Assembly: GCF_000478605.2 (NCBI RefSeq)
Contig: NZ_ASHX02000001.1
Location: 5,037,001 to 5,101,000, forward strand
DNA length: 64,000 nt
Source of the DNA: Streptomyces thermolilacinus SPC6
GTDB lineage: Bacteria; Actinomycetota; Actinomycetes; Streptomycetales; Streptomycetaceae
Reading direction: 5' to 3'
The notes beneath the pieces are model-generated. The model searched no databases. It was not told the DNA's origin and worked only from the letters and a program-made list of their open reading frames with translations. This document shows, one piece after another, positions 9,225 through 17,997 of the stretch. The position numbers and the translations under genes are program-made. How positions within the stretch are numbered: the first letter of the stretch is position 1; the number at the start of each line of letters is the position of its first letter.

Positions 9225-10055
9225 TCAGCGGCGGGTGGCCGCGCCGGACCGCAGCCGCATCCCCGCCCCGTACAGGACGATCCCAACGGCCAGCCCCGCC
9301 CCGGCGCCGAAGCACGCGGTCGGGATGATGTCCAGGGGCGTCTCGATCCGGCCCCAGTACGCGTACCAGCGGGCGCACCGGTGCACGATCCCGGCCGCCA
9401 CGCACCCCGCGAGCAGCCCGCCCGCCAGCCACCGGCCCCGCCGCGTCAGCCCCGGCCGCACCGCGCCCGCCTCGCCCGCCTCCTCGGCCCGGCCGGCGGG
9501 CACCCGGCGCAGCGCCCCGTACCCGAACCAGGCCAGGACGCCCAGCGCCGCCGCCGAGCTGCCGTACTGGACGTACGTGTACACCGGGAAGCCCGCGAGG
9601 GGCTCACCGAGCACGGGCAGCACCCGCGTGCCCCACCGGCCCGGGTGCGTGAACAGGTCCCACACGACATGCGTGGCGGCCCCGATGACCGCCGACACGT
9701 AGAACCACACCGCCAGTGCCACCGGACGGCGCTCCCGCCACGGCCTGCCGCGCAGCACCACGTACACCCGGCCCCGCCACCGCCCCGGAAGCAGCGCCAT
9801 CAGCGGCTCACGGACCATCAGCCACAACGCCGTCAGCACAGCGGCAACCCAAGGGTCCACGGCCAGCACCCCGAGCGCGCTGTGCGTCACATCGCCGAAC
9901 GTCATGGCGCCCGGCACGAAACTGTCCGCGAAGTACGTCATATCGGGCGACAACGACCCCATGACGAGCGCCGAGGCGGCCAGAGGGCCGCGCGCGGCGC
10001 CGGACCGGCGTATCCCCGGCAGCACTGCGGCGGCATGGCTGAGCGTGAACGGCAT
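9225..10055 (-). CDS. DUF4184 family membrane protein
   Basis: 276 residues with about six hydrophobic segments. The N-terminus MPFTLSHAAAVLPGIRRSG followed by GSLSPDMTYF is the DUF4184 hallmark, resembling membrane-bound metal-dependent hydrolases of the YdjM type (conserved H, SPD and THVVWDLFTHPGRW motifs). Biochemical role unknown. Start placed at ATG 10053-10055 because family members begin MPFTLSH; an in-frame upstream ATG (10104-10106) would add 17 residues. Convergent with polA and divergent from the transglycosylase gene. Confidence 0.85.
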   Translation of the reverse strand: MPFTLSHAAAVLPGIRRSGAARGPLAASALVMGSLSPDMTYFADSFVPGAMTFGDVTHSALGVLAVDPWVAAVLTALWLMVREPLMALLPGRWRGRVYVVLRGRPWRERRPVALAVWFYVSAVIGAATHVVWDLFTHPGRWGTRVLPVLGEPLAGFPVYTYVQYGSSAAALGVLAWFGYGALRRVPAGRAEEAGEAGAVRPGLTRRGRWLAGGLLAGCVAAGIVHRCARWYAYWGRIETPLDIIPTACFGAGAGLAVGIVLYGAGMRLRSGAATRR

Positions 10056-10299
10056 GAGTGACGGCCCCCGTAATCGGTACTCCCCCAGCAATTCGGTCAG
10101 TATCAATCATCACGTGATCGATATGCGGCATCGTCAGATCAGAGAGGGCCGCAAGGACGACCGGTGACGAAAGCGTGAAAAGCGGTCACTCCTCGGTGTC
10201 CTGAGGCCCCGAGTTGACGTAGGGTCGCCTGAGCCGCGCACCGGGGCGCGCGGCAGAGGTCATCGGCGCCGACGGGCGCCACCGGGGAGGGACATACGC

Positions 10300-12075
10300 A
10301 TGGCAGCGCATATCCGCCATCGACTGCGCAAGGGCGCCACCACCACCGCGGTCGCCGCGGCGGCCGTGGCAGCGCTCTCGGCATCACAGGCACCGGGCGC
10401 CACCCCCGCCACCATCGGCGGTCAGCCGACCGGTGACGCGACACCGCCCACCTCGTCGGGGTCCACCGCCACCGGCGACTCGCCCTACTACACCGACCTG
10501 CCGCCGCTGAACACCCCCAACCCCGTGGGGCCCGGCGAAGGACCCGTCGTGACCGGCCCCGCCGAAGCGGGCATCCCGGCGACCGTGCTCGCCGCCTACA
10601 AGAAGGCCGAACAGCACGTCAAGAACACCAGGCCCGGCTGCAACCTGCCCTGGCAACTCCTCGCGGGCATCGGCAAAGTGGAGTCCGGCCAGGCCCGCGG
10701 CGGCCGTGTGGACGCCAATGGCACCACCTTGTCGCCCATCCTGGGCCCCGTCCTCAACGGCAACGGCTTCGCCAACATCAGCGACACCGACGACGGCGCC
10801 CACGACGGCGACAGCCGCTACGACCGCGCCGTCGGCCCCATGCAGTTCATCCCGTCCACCTGGGCCGACTGGGGCCAGGACGCCAACGGCGACGGCCGCA
10901 AGGACCCCAACAACATCTACGACGCCGCCCAGGCCGCCGGGATGTACCTGTGCGCCAACAACCGCGACCTCGCGGTCAAGGCCGACCTCGACCGGGCCAT
11001 CCTCAGCTACAACCAGTCCCGCGAGTACCTGCGCACGGTCCTGTCCTGGTTCGAGTTCTACAAGCGCGGCACCCACCAGGTCCCCGACGGCTCCGGCGTG
11101 CAGCCCGTCGACCGCAGCGACTCCCGCACCCCGGGCCGTCCCGGGTACACCCCGCTCCCGACGACCGTGCCGTCGCCCTCGGGCACCACGCCGTCCACCG
11201 GCGGCAAGCCGGGCACGGGCACCACGCCCTCCCCGGCACCCGGCACGACCACCCCGCCGCCCAAGCCGGCTCCCGTGGAGACGATCCCGTCGAGGCCCAG
11301 CCCCACCCCGCCGCCGACCACCCCGACCCCCAAGCCGACGCCGACCCCGACGCCGACCCCCACGCCCGCGACACCCGCCGAGCGCGTCAACCGCCTCGCG
11401 GACGCCGGCACCGGCACCCTCACCGCCCCCGCGGGCACCGAGTTCGCCGAGCGTCCGTCCGTCGTCGCCCGCGACGCCTGGGGCAACGCGGTCGCCGACG
11501 CACCGGTCCGGTTCGAGATCACCGGTGACACCGACGCCCGCTTCGCCGACGGCACCACCGCCGTCACCGTCACCACCGGCAGCGACGGCACGGCCACCGC
11601 CCCCGCCCTGCGGGCCGGTGAGAAGACCGGTCAGTTCACCGTCCGCGCCGCCGTGGCCGAGCGCCCGGCCCTCGCCCCCGTCGCCTTCACGGCGACCGTC
11701 ACCATCGGCGCGGCCGACACGCTCACCCGGACCGGCGAGACCGGCCTGACGGCCGCCGCCGAAGGCGAGTTCGCCCAGCGCCTCACGGTCAAGGCCACCC
11801 GCAAGGGCGCCGCCGTCCCCGGCACCACCCTGACCGCCACCATGGTCACCACGGCCGCCGACGGCACCCAGGCGCCCAGCGACAAGGGCCCCTACTTCAA
11901 GGACGCCCAGGGCAACCCGCTCCGCACGCTCACCGGGCTGACCACCGACGCGAGCGGCGTCCTCCAGCTCCCGGCGATGTACGCGGACGGCCAGACCGGC
12001 ACGTTCCTGCTGCGCCTCACCGCCAAGGGCGGCGCGAGCCTGACCGTCGAACTGAAGGTCACCGCCGCCGCCTGA
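10300..12075 (+). CDS. Secreted lytic transglycosylase with Pro/Thr linker and Ig-like repeats
   Basis: 591 residues. Residues 1-33 form a signal peptide (basic start, alanine-rich core). Residues 95 to about 260 are an MltB-type lytic transglycosylase domain: catalytic Glu128 in GKVESGQARGG, then VGPMQFIPSTW and SYNQSREYLRTVLSW. A P/T/K-rich linker (about 280-365) resembles cell-wall-spanning spacers. Two related repeats follow (about 370-470 and 475-590, each with an FAER/FAQR segment and DAWGN or DAQGN-like turns), looking like Ig-like invasin/intimin-type domains. It should cleave peptidoglycan outside the membrane. Strong RBS GGGGAGGG at 10284-10291. Cell-wall remodelling during growth or spore germination is an inference. 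Confidence 0.88.
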   Translation: MAAHIRHRLRKGATTTAVAAAAVAALSASQAPGATPATIGGQPTGDATPPTSSGSTATGDSPYYTDLPPLNTPNPVGPGEGPVVTGPAEAGIPATVLAAYKKAEQHVKNTRPGCNLPWQLLAGIGKVESGQARGGRVDANGTTLSPILGPVLNGNGFANISDTDDGAHDGDSRYDRAVGPMQFIPSTWADWGQDANGDGRKDPNNIYDAAQAAGMYLCANNRDLAVKADLDRAILSYNQSREYLRTVLSWFEFYKRGTHQVPDGSGVQPVDRSDSRTPGRPGYTPLPTTVPSPSGTTPSTGGKPGTGTTPSPAPGTTTPPPKPAPVETIPSRPSPTPPPTTPTPKPTPTPTPTPTPATPAERVNRLADAGTGTLTAPAGTEFAERPSVVARDAWGNAVADAPVRFEITGDTDARFADGTTAVTVTTGSDGTATAPALRAGEKTGQFTVRAAVAERPALAPVAFTATVTIGAADTLTRTGETGLTAAAEGEFAQRLTVKATRKGAAVPGTTLTATMVTTAADGTQAPSDKGPYFKDAQGNPLRTLTGLTTDASGVLQLPAMYADGQTGTFLLRLTAKGGASLTVELKVTAAA

Positions 12076-12086
12076 CCCGCCCACGC

Positions 12087-12130
12087 CGACGGCCCGCCCC
12101 CTCGCACAGGACGAGGAAGGCGGGCCGTCG
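12087..12130. terminator. Bidirectional terminator between transglycosylase gene and hrpB
   Basis: CGACGGCCCGCC (12087-12098) and GGCGGGCCGTCG (12119-12130) form a perfect 12-bp stem, extended inside by CCTCG/CGAGG. It lies between convergent genes. Confidence 0.8.
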
Positions 12131-12170
12131 CCGTACGAGCACCGCGGCCCGCCCCGCACGGGCGCGTCCT

Positions 12171-14885
12171 TCAGCGCCGCGGATTCGTCCGCCGCGTCGC
12201 CGGGGCCGCCGCGGGGTCCTCCGGCCACGGGTGCTTCGGGTACCGGCCGCGCAACTCCGCCCGCACCGCCCGGTAGCCGTCCCGCCAGAACGACTCCAGG
12301 TCCGCCGTCACCGCCGCGGGCCGCCCCGCGGGCGACAGCAGGTGCACCAGCACGGGCACTCCCGCGACCCGCGGCGTCCGCGCCAGCCCGAACATCTCCT
12401 GGAGCTTCACCGCGAGGACCGGCTGCTCGCCCCCGTACTCCACGCGTATCCGCGAACCGCTCGGCACCTCGATCCGCTCCGGCGCCAGCTCGTCCAGCCG
12501 CGCCGCGTCACCGCTCGCCCACGGCAGGAGCCGCCGCAGGGACTCCCCGGCGTCGATCCGCGCCAGCCCGGCCCGCCGCCGCGCCGCCGACAGCTCGGGC
12601 TCCAGCCACTCCCCGGCCCGCTCAACCAGCGCCCCGTCCGACACGTCCGGCCACGGCGCCCCCACCACCCGGTGCAGGAACGCCAGCCGCTCCCGCAGCC
12701 GCACCGCGTCCGGCGACCAGCGCAGCAGCCCAAGGCCCTCCCGCCGCAGCCCCTCCAGCAGAGCCTCCCGTACGAGCCCGGGCGCGGCGTCCCCGAGCGG
12801 CCGTACGGCCAGATCGACGGCGCCCAGCCGCTCCACCGACCGCGCCACGACGTCACCGTCCTGCCACCGCACCTCGTCACCCGCCACCAGCAGGTGCCCC
12901 GCGGCGAGCCGCGCGGTGTCCTCGTCGCACACGGCGGCGAGCCGCACCCGGGCCGACGCGGAGTGCGCGGGCCGGTCGGCCACGGCCACCGCCAGCCACC
13001 CGGCCGACCGCAGCCCGGACTCCCGCCCCACCTCGGCCCCGGTCCCGGCCACCATCAGAAAGGACCCGCCGCCCCGCGCCCGAGCCACCCGCTCCGGAAA
13101 CGCCAACGCGACCACGACCCCGGCGGCCATGTCGTCCGACAGGCCCCCACCGAACCCGGCACCCGAGGACCGGACCCCACCCCGAGCACCAGCGTGCCCG
13201 GCACCACCGGCACCACCAGCCGCAGCCCCGGCCCCACCGGAAACCCCCGCCAGCTGCCGCTCCAGCCGCCCCGCCTCCCGGCGCCACCGCGCCCCGTACG
13301 CGTCACCGCCCCGCCGCGCGGCCCGCCACGCCACGGCCACGTCGTCGCCGTACTCGCGCGGCGGCTCCTCGCCCAGCAGCGCCACCAGCTCCGCCGCCCG
13401 CCGCGCACCCACCAGCGGCGCACCGTCCAGGAGCGCCCGCGCCAGCCGGGGGTGCAGCCCCAGCCGCGCCATCCGGACGCCCCGCTCCGTCACCCGGCCA
13501 CCAGCCACCGGGGCACCACCAGCGTCACCGGCCACCTCCGCACCACCAGCCACCCCAGCACCAACAGCACCACCAACCACCTCAGCGCCACCGGCACCAC
13601 CAACCGCCCCAGCGCCACCGGCACCGCCCACACCACCGGCGCCCCCCGCACCCCGCGCCTCCACCGCGCCGACCGCCTCCAGCACCGACCGCGCCGCCGC
13701 CATCGCGCCCGCCGGGGGAGCGTCCAGCAGCGCCAGGCCGGACGCGTCCGGGTCGCCCCACGCCGCCACCTGCAACGCGAACCCCGTCAGGTCCGCCACC
13801 TGGATCTCCGGCGCGGGGAACGCCGGAAGCCGCCCGTCCTCCGCCTCCGGCCAGCAGCGGTACACCGCACCGGGAGCCTCACGCCCCGCACGCCCGGCCC
13901 GCTGCCGCGCCGAGGCCCGCGACGCCCGTACCGTCGCCAGCGCGCTCAGCCCCCGGGCGTGGTCCACGCGCGGCTCCCGCGCCAGCCCGGAGTCCACGAC
14001 GACCCGCACGCCCGGCACCGTCAGCGACGACTCCGCCACCGCCGTCGCCAGCACCACCCGCCGCCCGCGCCCCGGCGACAGCACCGCCTCCTGCACCGGG
14101 GCGGGCGCCCGGCCGTGCACCTGGAGCACCTCCACCCCGCGCAGGTCCGACAGCAGCCCGGCCACCCGGGCGATCTCGCCCACACCCGGCAGGAAACACA
14201 GCACGTCACCGTCGCGCTCGGCCAGCGCCCGCCGCACCACCCCCGCCACGTGCGCCAGCAGCGCCGGGTCCACGAACATCCCGTGCGCCGGCCGCACCGG
14301 CTTGCCCGGCGGGGCCCACACGACCTCCACCGGGTACGCCGTACCCGCCGCCTCCACGACGGGCGCGCCGCCCAGCAGCCGCGCCCACCCCTCGGCGTCC
14401 GTCGTCGCCGACGCCGCCAGCAGCCGCAGCTCCGGCCGCAGCGCCTCCCGTACGTCCAGCAGGAACGCCGCGACCGTGTCCGCGTCCAGATGCCGCTCGT
14501 GGCACTCGTCCAGCATCACCACGTCCACCCCGGGCAGCTCCTGGTCCCGCTGGAGCCGCTGGAGCAGCACCCCGGTCGTCACCACCTCGACGACCGTCTC
14601 CCGCGACACGACCCGCTCGCCGCGCACGGTGAACCCGACCCGGCCGCCGACCTCCTGGCCCAGCAGCCACGCCATCCGCCGCGCCGCGCCCCGCGCGGCG
14701 ATCCGCCGGGGCTCGGCCACGACGACCCGCGCGCCCCGCTCCGCCAGCGCCAGCGGCACCAGCGTCGTCTTGCCGGTCCCGGGCGGCGCGCACAGCACCG
14801 CCGCCCCGTGCCCGTCCAGCGCCCGCTCCAGCGCGGGCAGGGCGTGCCGTACGGGAAGCCGCTCCCGCTCCTCCTCGCGGATCAC
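12171..14885 (-). CDS. hrpB: ATP-dependent helicase HrpB
   Basis: 904 residues, DEAH/RHA superfamily 2. Walker A APPGTGKTT (about 33-41), DECH box in VVMLDECHER, SAT motif LAASATTD, and the helicase C domain with QRAGRAGREAPG are present, followed by the HrpB-specific C-terminal region. In E. coli HrpB is an orphan helicase of unclear function. Oddity: two Gly/Ala/Val-rich low-complexity inserts (encoded near 13495-13665 and 13145-13255), with a base composition visibly different from flanking helicase sequence. GTG start at 14885, four bases after the methyltransferase stop, so the two genes form an operon. Confidence 0.93.
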   Translation of the reverse strand: MIREEERERLPVRHALPALERALDGHGAAVLCAPPGTGKTTLVPLALAERGARVVVAEPRRIAARGAARRMAWLLGQEVGGRVGFTVRGERVVSRETVVEVVTTGVLLQRLQRDQELPGVDVVMLDECHERHLDADTVAAFLLDVREALRPELRLLAASATTDAEGWARLLGGAPVVEAAGTAYPVEVVWAPPGKPVRPAHGMFVDPALLAHVAGVVRRALAERDGDVLCFLPGVGEIARVAGLLSDLRGVEVLQVHGRAPAPVQEAVLSPGRGRRVVLATAVAESSLTVPGVRVVVDSGLAREPRVDHARGLSALATVRASRASARQRAGRAGREAPGAVYRCWPEAEDGRLPAFPAPEIQVADLTGFALQVAAWGDPDASGLALLDAPPAGAMAAARSVLEAVGAVEARGAGGAGGVGGAGGAGAVGGAGGAEVVGGAVGAGVAGGAEVAGDAGGAPVAGGRVTERGVRMARLGLHPRLARALLDGAPLVGARRAAELVALLGEEPPREYGDDVAVAWRAARRGGDAYGARWRREAGRLERQLAGVSGGAGAAAGGAGGAGHAGARGGVRSSGAGFGGGLSDDMAAGVVVALAFPERVARARGGGSFLMVAGTGAEVGRESGLRSAGWLAVAVADRPAHSASARVRLAAVCDEDTARLAAGHLLVAGDEVRWQDGDVVARSVERLGAVDLAVRPLGDAAPGLVREALLEGLRREGLGLLRWSPDAVRLRERLAFLHRVVGAPWPDVSDGALVERAGEWLEPELSAARRRAGLARIDAGESLRRLLPWASGDAARLDELAPERIEVPSGSRIRVEYGGEQPVLAVKLQEMFGLARTPRVAGVPVLVHLLSPAGRPAAVTADLESFWRDGYRAVRAELRGRYPKHPWPEDPAAAPATRRTNPRR

Positions 14886-14889
14886 CGGC

Positions 14890-15750
14890 TCACGCGCCCC
14901 GTCCGGAGCCCTCGCCCCGCCCGCCCCGGCCGACGTCCTCGCGCTCGTCCCGCTCGCACACGAAGACCGCCGTACCGGGGACGAGGCTGCCGCGCAGCGG
15001 CGACCAGCCGCCCCACTCCTGGCTGTTCCAGGCAGGCCACTCCGGCTCCACCAGGTCCACCAGCCGGAACCCGCCGGCCACCACGTCCCGCACCCGGTCG
15101 CCGATCGTCCGGTGGTGCTCCACGTAGACCGCCCGGCCCCGCTCGTCCTGCTCCACGTACGGCGTGCGGTCGAAGTAGGAGGCGGCCACCGTCAGCCCCT
15201 CGGGCCCCGGCTCGTCGGGGAACGCCCAGCGGATCGGGTGCGTCACCGAGAACACCCACCGGCCGCCCGGCCGCAGCACCCGCCGCACCTCCCGGAACAC
15301 CCGCACCGGATCGGCGACGAACGGCACCGCCCCGTACGCCGAGCACGCCACGTCGAAGGAGCCGTCCCGGAACGGCAGCGTCCCCGCGTCCGCCTGCACC
15401 AGCGCCAGCCCGTCCGCGCCGATGCGCAGCGCGTGCTGGAGCTGCCGGTGCGACAGGTCCAGCGCCACCGGGCGGGCGCCCTCGGCCGCCAGCCAGCGCG
15501 AGCACTGCGCCGCGCCCGCGCCGATCTCCAGCACGTCCAGGCCGCTCAGCGACCCGGCAGGACCCAGCAGCCGCGCCTCCGCCTCGTCCAGCCCCTCGGG
15601 GCCCCACACGAACCGGTCGTCACCGAGGAAGCCGCCGTGCTCGCTCTGGTACTCGTCGGCGTTCCGGTCCCACCAGCCGCGGCTGGCCCGGCTGCTCTCC
15701 GCGTCCCCGGCGTCACGGCGGGTGGCCTCGGGTTCGTATTCTTGGATCAT
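14890..15750 (-). CDS. Class I SAM-dependent methyltransferase
   Basis: 286 residues. SAM-binding motif I is VLEIGAGAAQ (about residue 84), followed by a methyltransf_11-type core: VALDLSHRQL, LPFRDGSFDVACSAYGAVPFV and VLRPGGRWVFSVTHP. The substrate cannot be told from sequence. Start set at ATG 15748-15750 (MIQEYEPEATRRD); the frame is open 26 codons further but with no family-like sequence. It is upstream of and nearly touching hrpB. No typical repair promoter was seen in front of it. Confidence 0.85.
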   Translation of the reverse strand: MIQEYEPEATRRDAGDAESSRASRGWWDRNADEYQSEHGGFLGDDRFVWGPEGLDEAEARLLGPAGSLSGLDVLEIGAGAAQCSRWLAAEGARPVALDLSHRQLQHALRIGADGLALVQADAGTLPFRDGSFDVACSAYGAVPFVADPVRVFREVRRVLRPGGRWVFSVTHPIRWAFPDEPGPEGLTVAASYFDRTPYVEQDERGRAVYVEHHRTIGDRVRDVVAGGFRLVDLVEPEWPAWNSQEWGGWSPLRGSLVPGTAVFVCERDEREDVGRGGRGEGSGRGA

Positions 15751-15935
15751 CTCGTCCGTCGTTGTAGTTTGCGCACTGCGCGCGTTCCGGGCGCCGCGGG
15801 GCGACTGCCCGGGGACCGCGCCGCGCACGGCGTGCGCCCCGGCGTGTCACCGGCGCTTTACGGCCAGGACGGCCTCGGCCAAGCTTAGTTGTGCCGGGTA
15901 TGCGGAATTCCGCCCCGGGTGGGCGCCTTCGCGCA

Positions 15936-15964
15936 TTGACCATGCCCCGCGGCGCCCGTATGCT
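15936..15964 (+). promoter_or_regulatory. Housekeeping promoter of rpsA
   Basis: TTGACC (15936-15941), 17-base spacer, TATGCT (15959-15964): a near-consensus sigma-70/HrdB promoter. Start of transcription would be near 15971, giving an rpsA leader of about 190 bases, GC-rich and probably structured. The 15751-16163 region holds nothing else recognisable apart from the start of the divergent methyltransferase gene. Confidence 0.7.
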
Positions 15965-16163
15965 AAAGGTTGCGCTGCGGGCCTGCGCGCCTCAGACGGA
16001 GCAGGCCGCGCTCGCATCTGTTGTATGTCCCCTCGGTTGTCGAGGCGCCACCGGTTCTCCCGGTTCGGCGCTTCCTTGGCTGTCCGGCTTCTGCAGCTGC
16101 GATACGGGCTCTCGGCGTAGCAGTACCTACGACTTCAATGTCCGTACCGGAGCCCTTTCCCAC

Positions 16164-17663
16164 ATGACGAGCAGCACCGAGACCACCGCCACCACCCCGC
16201 AGGTTGCGGTCAACGACATCGGTAACGAGGAAGCTTTCCTCGCCGCGATCGACGAGACGATCAAGTACTTCAACGACGGCGACATCGTCGACGGCGTCAT
16301 CGTGAAGGTCGACCGGGACGAGGTCCTGCTCGACATCGGTTACAAGACCGAAGGTGTCATTCCGAGCCGCGAGCTCTCGATCAAGCACGACGTCGACCCG
16401 AACGAGGTCGTCAAGGTCGGCGACGAGATCGAGGCCCTTGTCCTTCAGAAGGAGGACAAGGAAGGCCGCCTGATCCTCTCGAAGAAGCGCGCCCAGTACG
16501 AGCGTGCCTGGGGCACCATCGAGAAGATCAAGGAAGAGGACGGCATCGTCACCGGCACCGTCATCGAGGTCGTCAAGGGTGGTCTCATCCTCGACATCGG
16601 CCTCCGTGGCTTCCTGCCGGCCTCCCTCGTCGAGATGCGCCGTGTCCGCGACCTCCAGCCCTACGTGGGCAAGGAGCTCGAGGCCAAGATCATCGAGCTG
16701 GACAAGAACCGCAACAACGTGGTCCTGTCCCGCCGCGCCTGGCTGGAGCAGACCCAGTCCGAGGTCCGCCAGACGTTCCTCACGACCCTCCAGAAGGGTC
16801 AGGTCCGCTCCGGCGTCGTGTCCTCGATCGTCAACTTCGGTGCCTTCGTGGACCTGGGTGGCGTCGACGGTCTGGTCCACGTCTCCGAGCTGTCCTGGAA
16901 GCACATCGACCACCCGTCCGAGGTCGTCGAGGTCGGCCAGGAGGTCACGGTCGAGGTCCTGGACGTCGACATGGACCGCGAGCGCGTCTCCCTGTCGCTG
17001 AAGGCGACGCAGGAGGACCCGTGGCAGCAGTTCGCCCGTACGCACCAGATCGGCCAGGTCGTCCCGGGTAAGGTCACGAAGCTGGTTCCGTTCGGCGCGT
17101 TCGTCCGCGTGGACGAGGGCATCGAGGGTCTGGTCCACATCTCCGAGCTGGCCGAGCGCCACGTGGAGATCCCGGAGCAGGTCGTCCAGGTCAACGACGA
17201 GATCTTCGTCAAGGTCATCGACATCGACCTCGAGCGCCGCCGCATCAGCCTCTCGCTGAAGCAGGCCAACGAGTCCTTCGGTGCCGACCCGGCGTCGGTC
17301 GAGTTCGACCCGACCCTGTACGGCATGGCCGCGTCCTACGACGACCAGGGCAACTACATCTACCCCGAGGGCTTCGACCCGGAGACCAACGACTGGCTGC
17401 CGGGCTACGAGGCCCAGCGCGAGGCGTGGGAGACCCAGTACGCCGAGGCGCAGCAGCGCTTCGAGCAGCACCAGGCCCAGGTCATCAAGTCCCGCGAGGC
17501 CGACGAGGCCGCCGCTGCCGAGGGTGGCTCCGCCGCCCCCGCCGGTGCCGGCGCCCCGACCGGTGGCTCCTACTCCTCGGAGTCGGACGACAACTCCGGC
17601 GCCCTGGCGTCGGACGAGGCGCTCGCCGCCCTCCGCGAGAAGCTGGCCGGCGGCCAGAGCTGA
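16164..17663 (+). CDS. rpsA: 30S ribosomal protein S1
   Basis: 499 residues, the usual actinobacterial size (four S1 domains rather than the six of enterics). S1 repeats start near residues 38 (DGDIVDGVIVKVD), 122 (EEDGIVTGTVIEVV), 212 (KGQVRSGVVSSIVNFGAF) and 296 (IGQVVPGKVTKLVPFGAF), then an acidic/Q-rich and G/A/S-rich tail of about 120 residues. It binds mRNA on the small subunit and assists initiation on structured leaders. Codon use is strongly biased, as expected for a highly expressed gene. ATG 16164 fits the family start MTSSTETTATTP; the open frame upstream to 15891 is leader. Confidence 0.97.
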   Translation: MTSSTETTATTPQVAVNDIGNEEAFLAAIDETIKYFNDGDIVDGVIVKVDRDEVLLDIGYKTEGVIPSRELSIKHDVDPNEVVKVGDEIEALVLQKEDKEGRLILSKKRAQYERAWGTIEKIKEEDGIVTGTVIEVVKGGLILDIGLRGFLPASLVEMRRVRDLQPYVGKELEAKIIELDKNRNNVVLSRRAWLEQTQSEVRQTFLTTLQKGQVRSGVVSSIVNFGAFVDLGGVDGLVHVSELSWKHIDHPSEVVEVGQEVTVEVLDVDMDRERVSLSLKATQEDPWQQFARTHQIGQVVPGKVTKLVPFGAFVRVDEGIEGLVHISELAERHVEIPEQVVQVNDEIFVKVIDIDLERRRISLSLKQANESFGADPASVEFDPTLYGMAASYDDQGNYIYPEGFDPETNDWLPGYEAQREAWETQYAEAQQRFEQHQAQVIKSREADEAAAAEGGSAAPAGAGAPTGGSYSSESDDNSGALASDEALAALREKLAGGQS

Positions 17664-17700
17664 ACGGCTCTGCACCGAACTGCTAGTTCCTAGCCGGTAA

Positions 17701-17738
17701 CACCGAGGCCCGCCCCCACTGTGGGGCGGGCCTCGGTG
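17701..17738 (+). terminator. rpsA terminator
   Basis: Perfect 16-bp stem: CACCGAGGCCCGCCCC (17701-17716), loop CACTGT, GGGGCGGGCCTCGGTG (17723-17738), 37 bases after the rpsA stop. Confidence 0.88.
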
Positions 17739-17791
17739 CGTTTCCGCGCCCGGTCGCCGGCCCCCGCCCGGCGCGTCGGCACAGGCCGCGC

Positions 17792-17880
17792 GCGAGATGG
17801 ACATCGCACCGTGCGAGATGGGCACCGGCGCACCGTGCGAGATGGGCACCGGCGCACTGTGCGGGATGGGCACCGGCCTC
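17792..17880. repeat. 24-bp intergenic tandem repeat (about 3.7 copies)
   Basis: Unit GCGAGATGGGCACCGGCGCA plus CCGT. Two full 24-base copies (17813-17836, 17837-17860; one difference), flanked by a 21-base shortened copy (17792-17812) and a partial one (17861-17880). It lies between the rpsA terminator and the PAC2 promoter. A weak open frame runs through it (MGTGAPCE-type repeats) but there is no ribosome-binding site, so it is treated as non-coding. Confidence 0.85.
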
Positions 17881-17939
17881 GGCGGGCCCGCGAGAGGGCG
17901 TCGGCGCGTGGCTCGTACCAGGCCCTCGGCGCGTCGGCG

Positions 17940-17965
17940 GGAATGTCAGTGGCCCGTGGGACGTT
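17940..17965 (+). promoter_or_regulatory. SigR-type (thiol-stress) promoter of the PAC2 gene
   Basis: GGAAT (17940-17944), exactly 18 bases, GTT (17963-17965): a full match to the Streptomyces sigma-R consensus GGAAT-N18-GTT. It is 33 bases upstream of the GTG at 17998, which has a strong GAGGAGGAG ribosome site. A TGTCAGTG sequence lies inside the spacer (17944-17951). Confidence 0.65.
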
Positions 17966-17997
17966 GTTCCGTGGGAACACGAGGAGGAGCGGTAATC

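Noticed and set aside
10107-10299. Possible c-di-AMP (ydaO-type) riboswitch before the lytic transglycosylase gene
   Set aside because: Cell-wall hydrolase genes in Streptomyces often carry one, but the gap is short and the conserved ydaO segments were not found.
15963-17873. Open minus-strand frame opposite rpsA
   Set aside because: Consists of LVDLDDL-type repeats that mirror S1-domain codons; rpsA is certain.
17944-17965. PafBC-type element TGTCAGTG-N8-GACGTT before the PAC2 gene
   Set aside because: First half is perfect but the -10 is GACGTT, and the same bases fit a complete SigR promoter better. Left as a note only.
17797-17997. N-terminal extension of the PAC2 protein through the tandem repeat
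   Set aside because: The downstream GTG has a strong ribosome site, family members start there, and the repeat lies upstream of the promoter.
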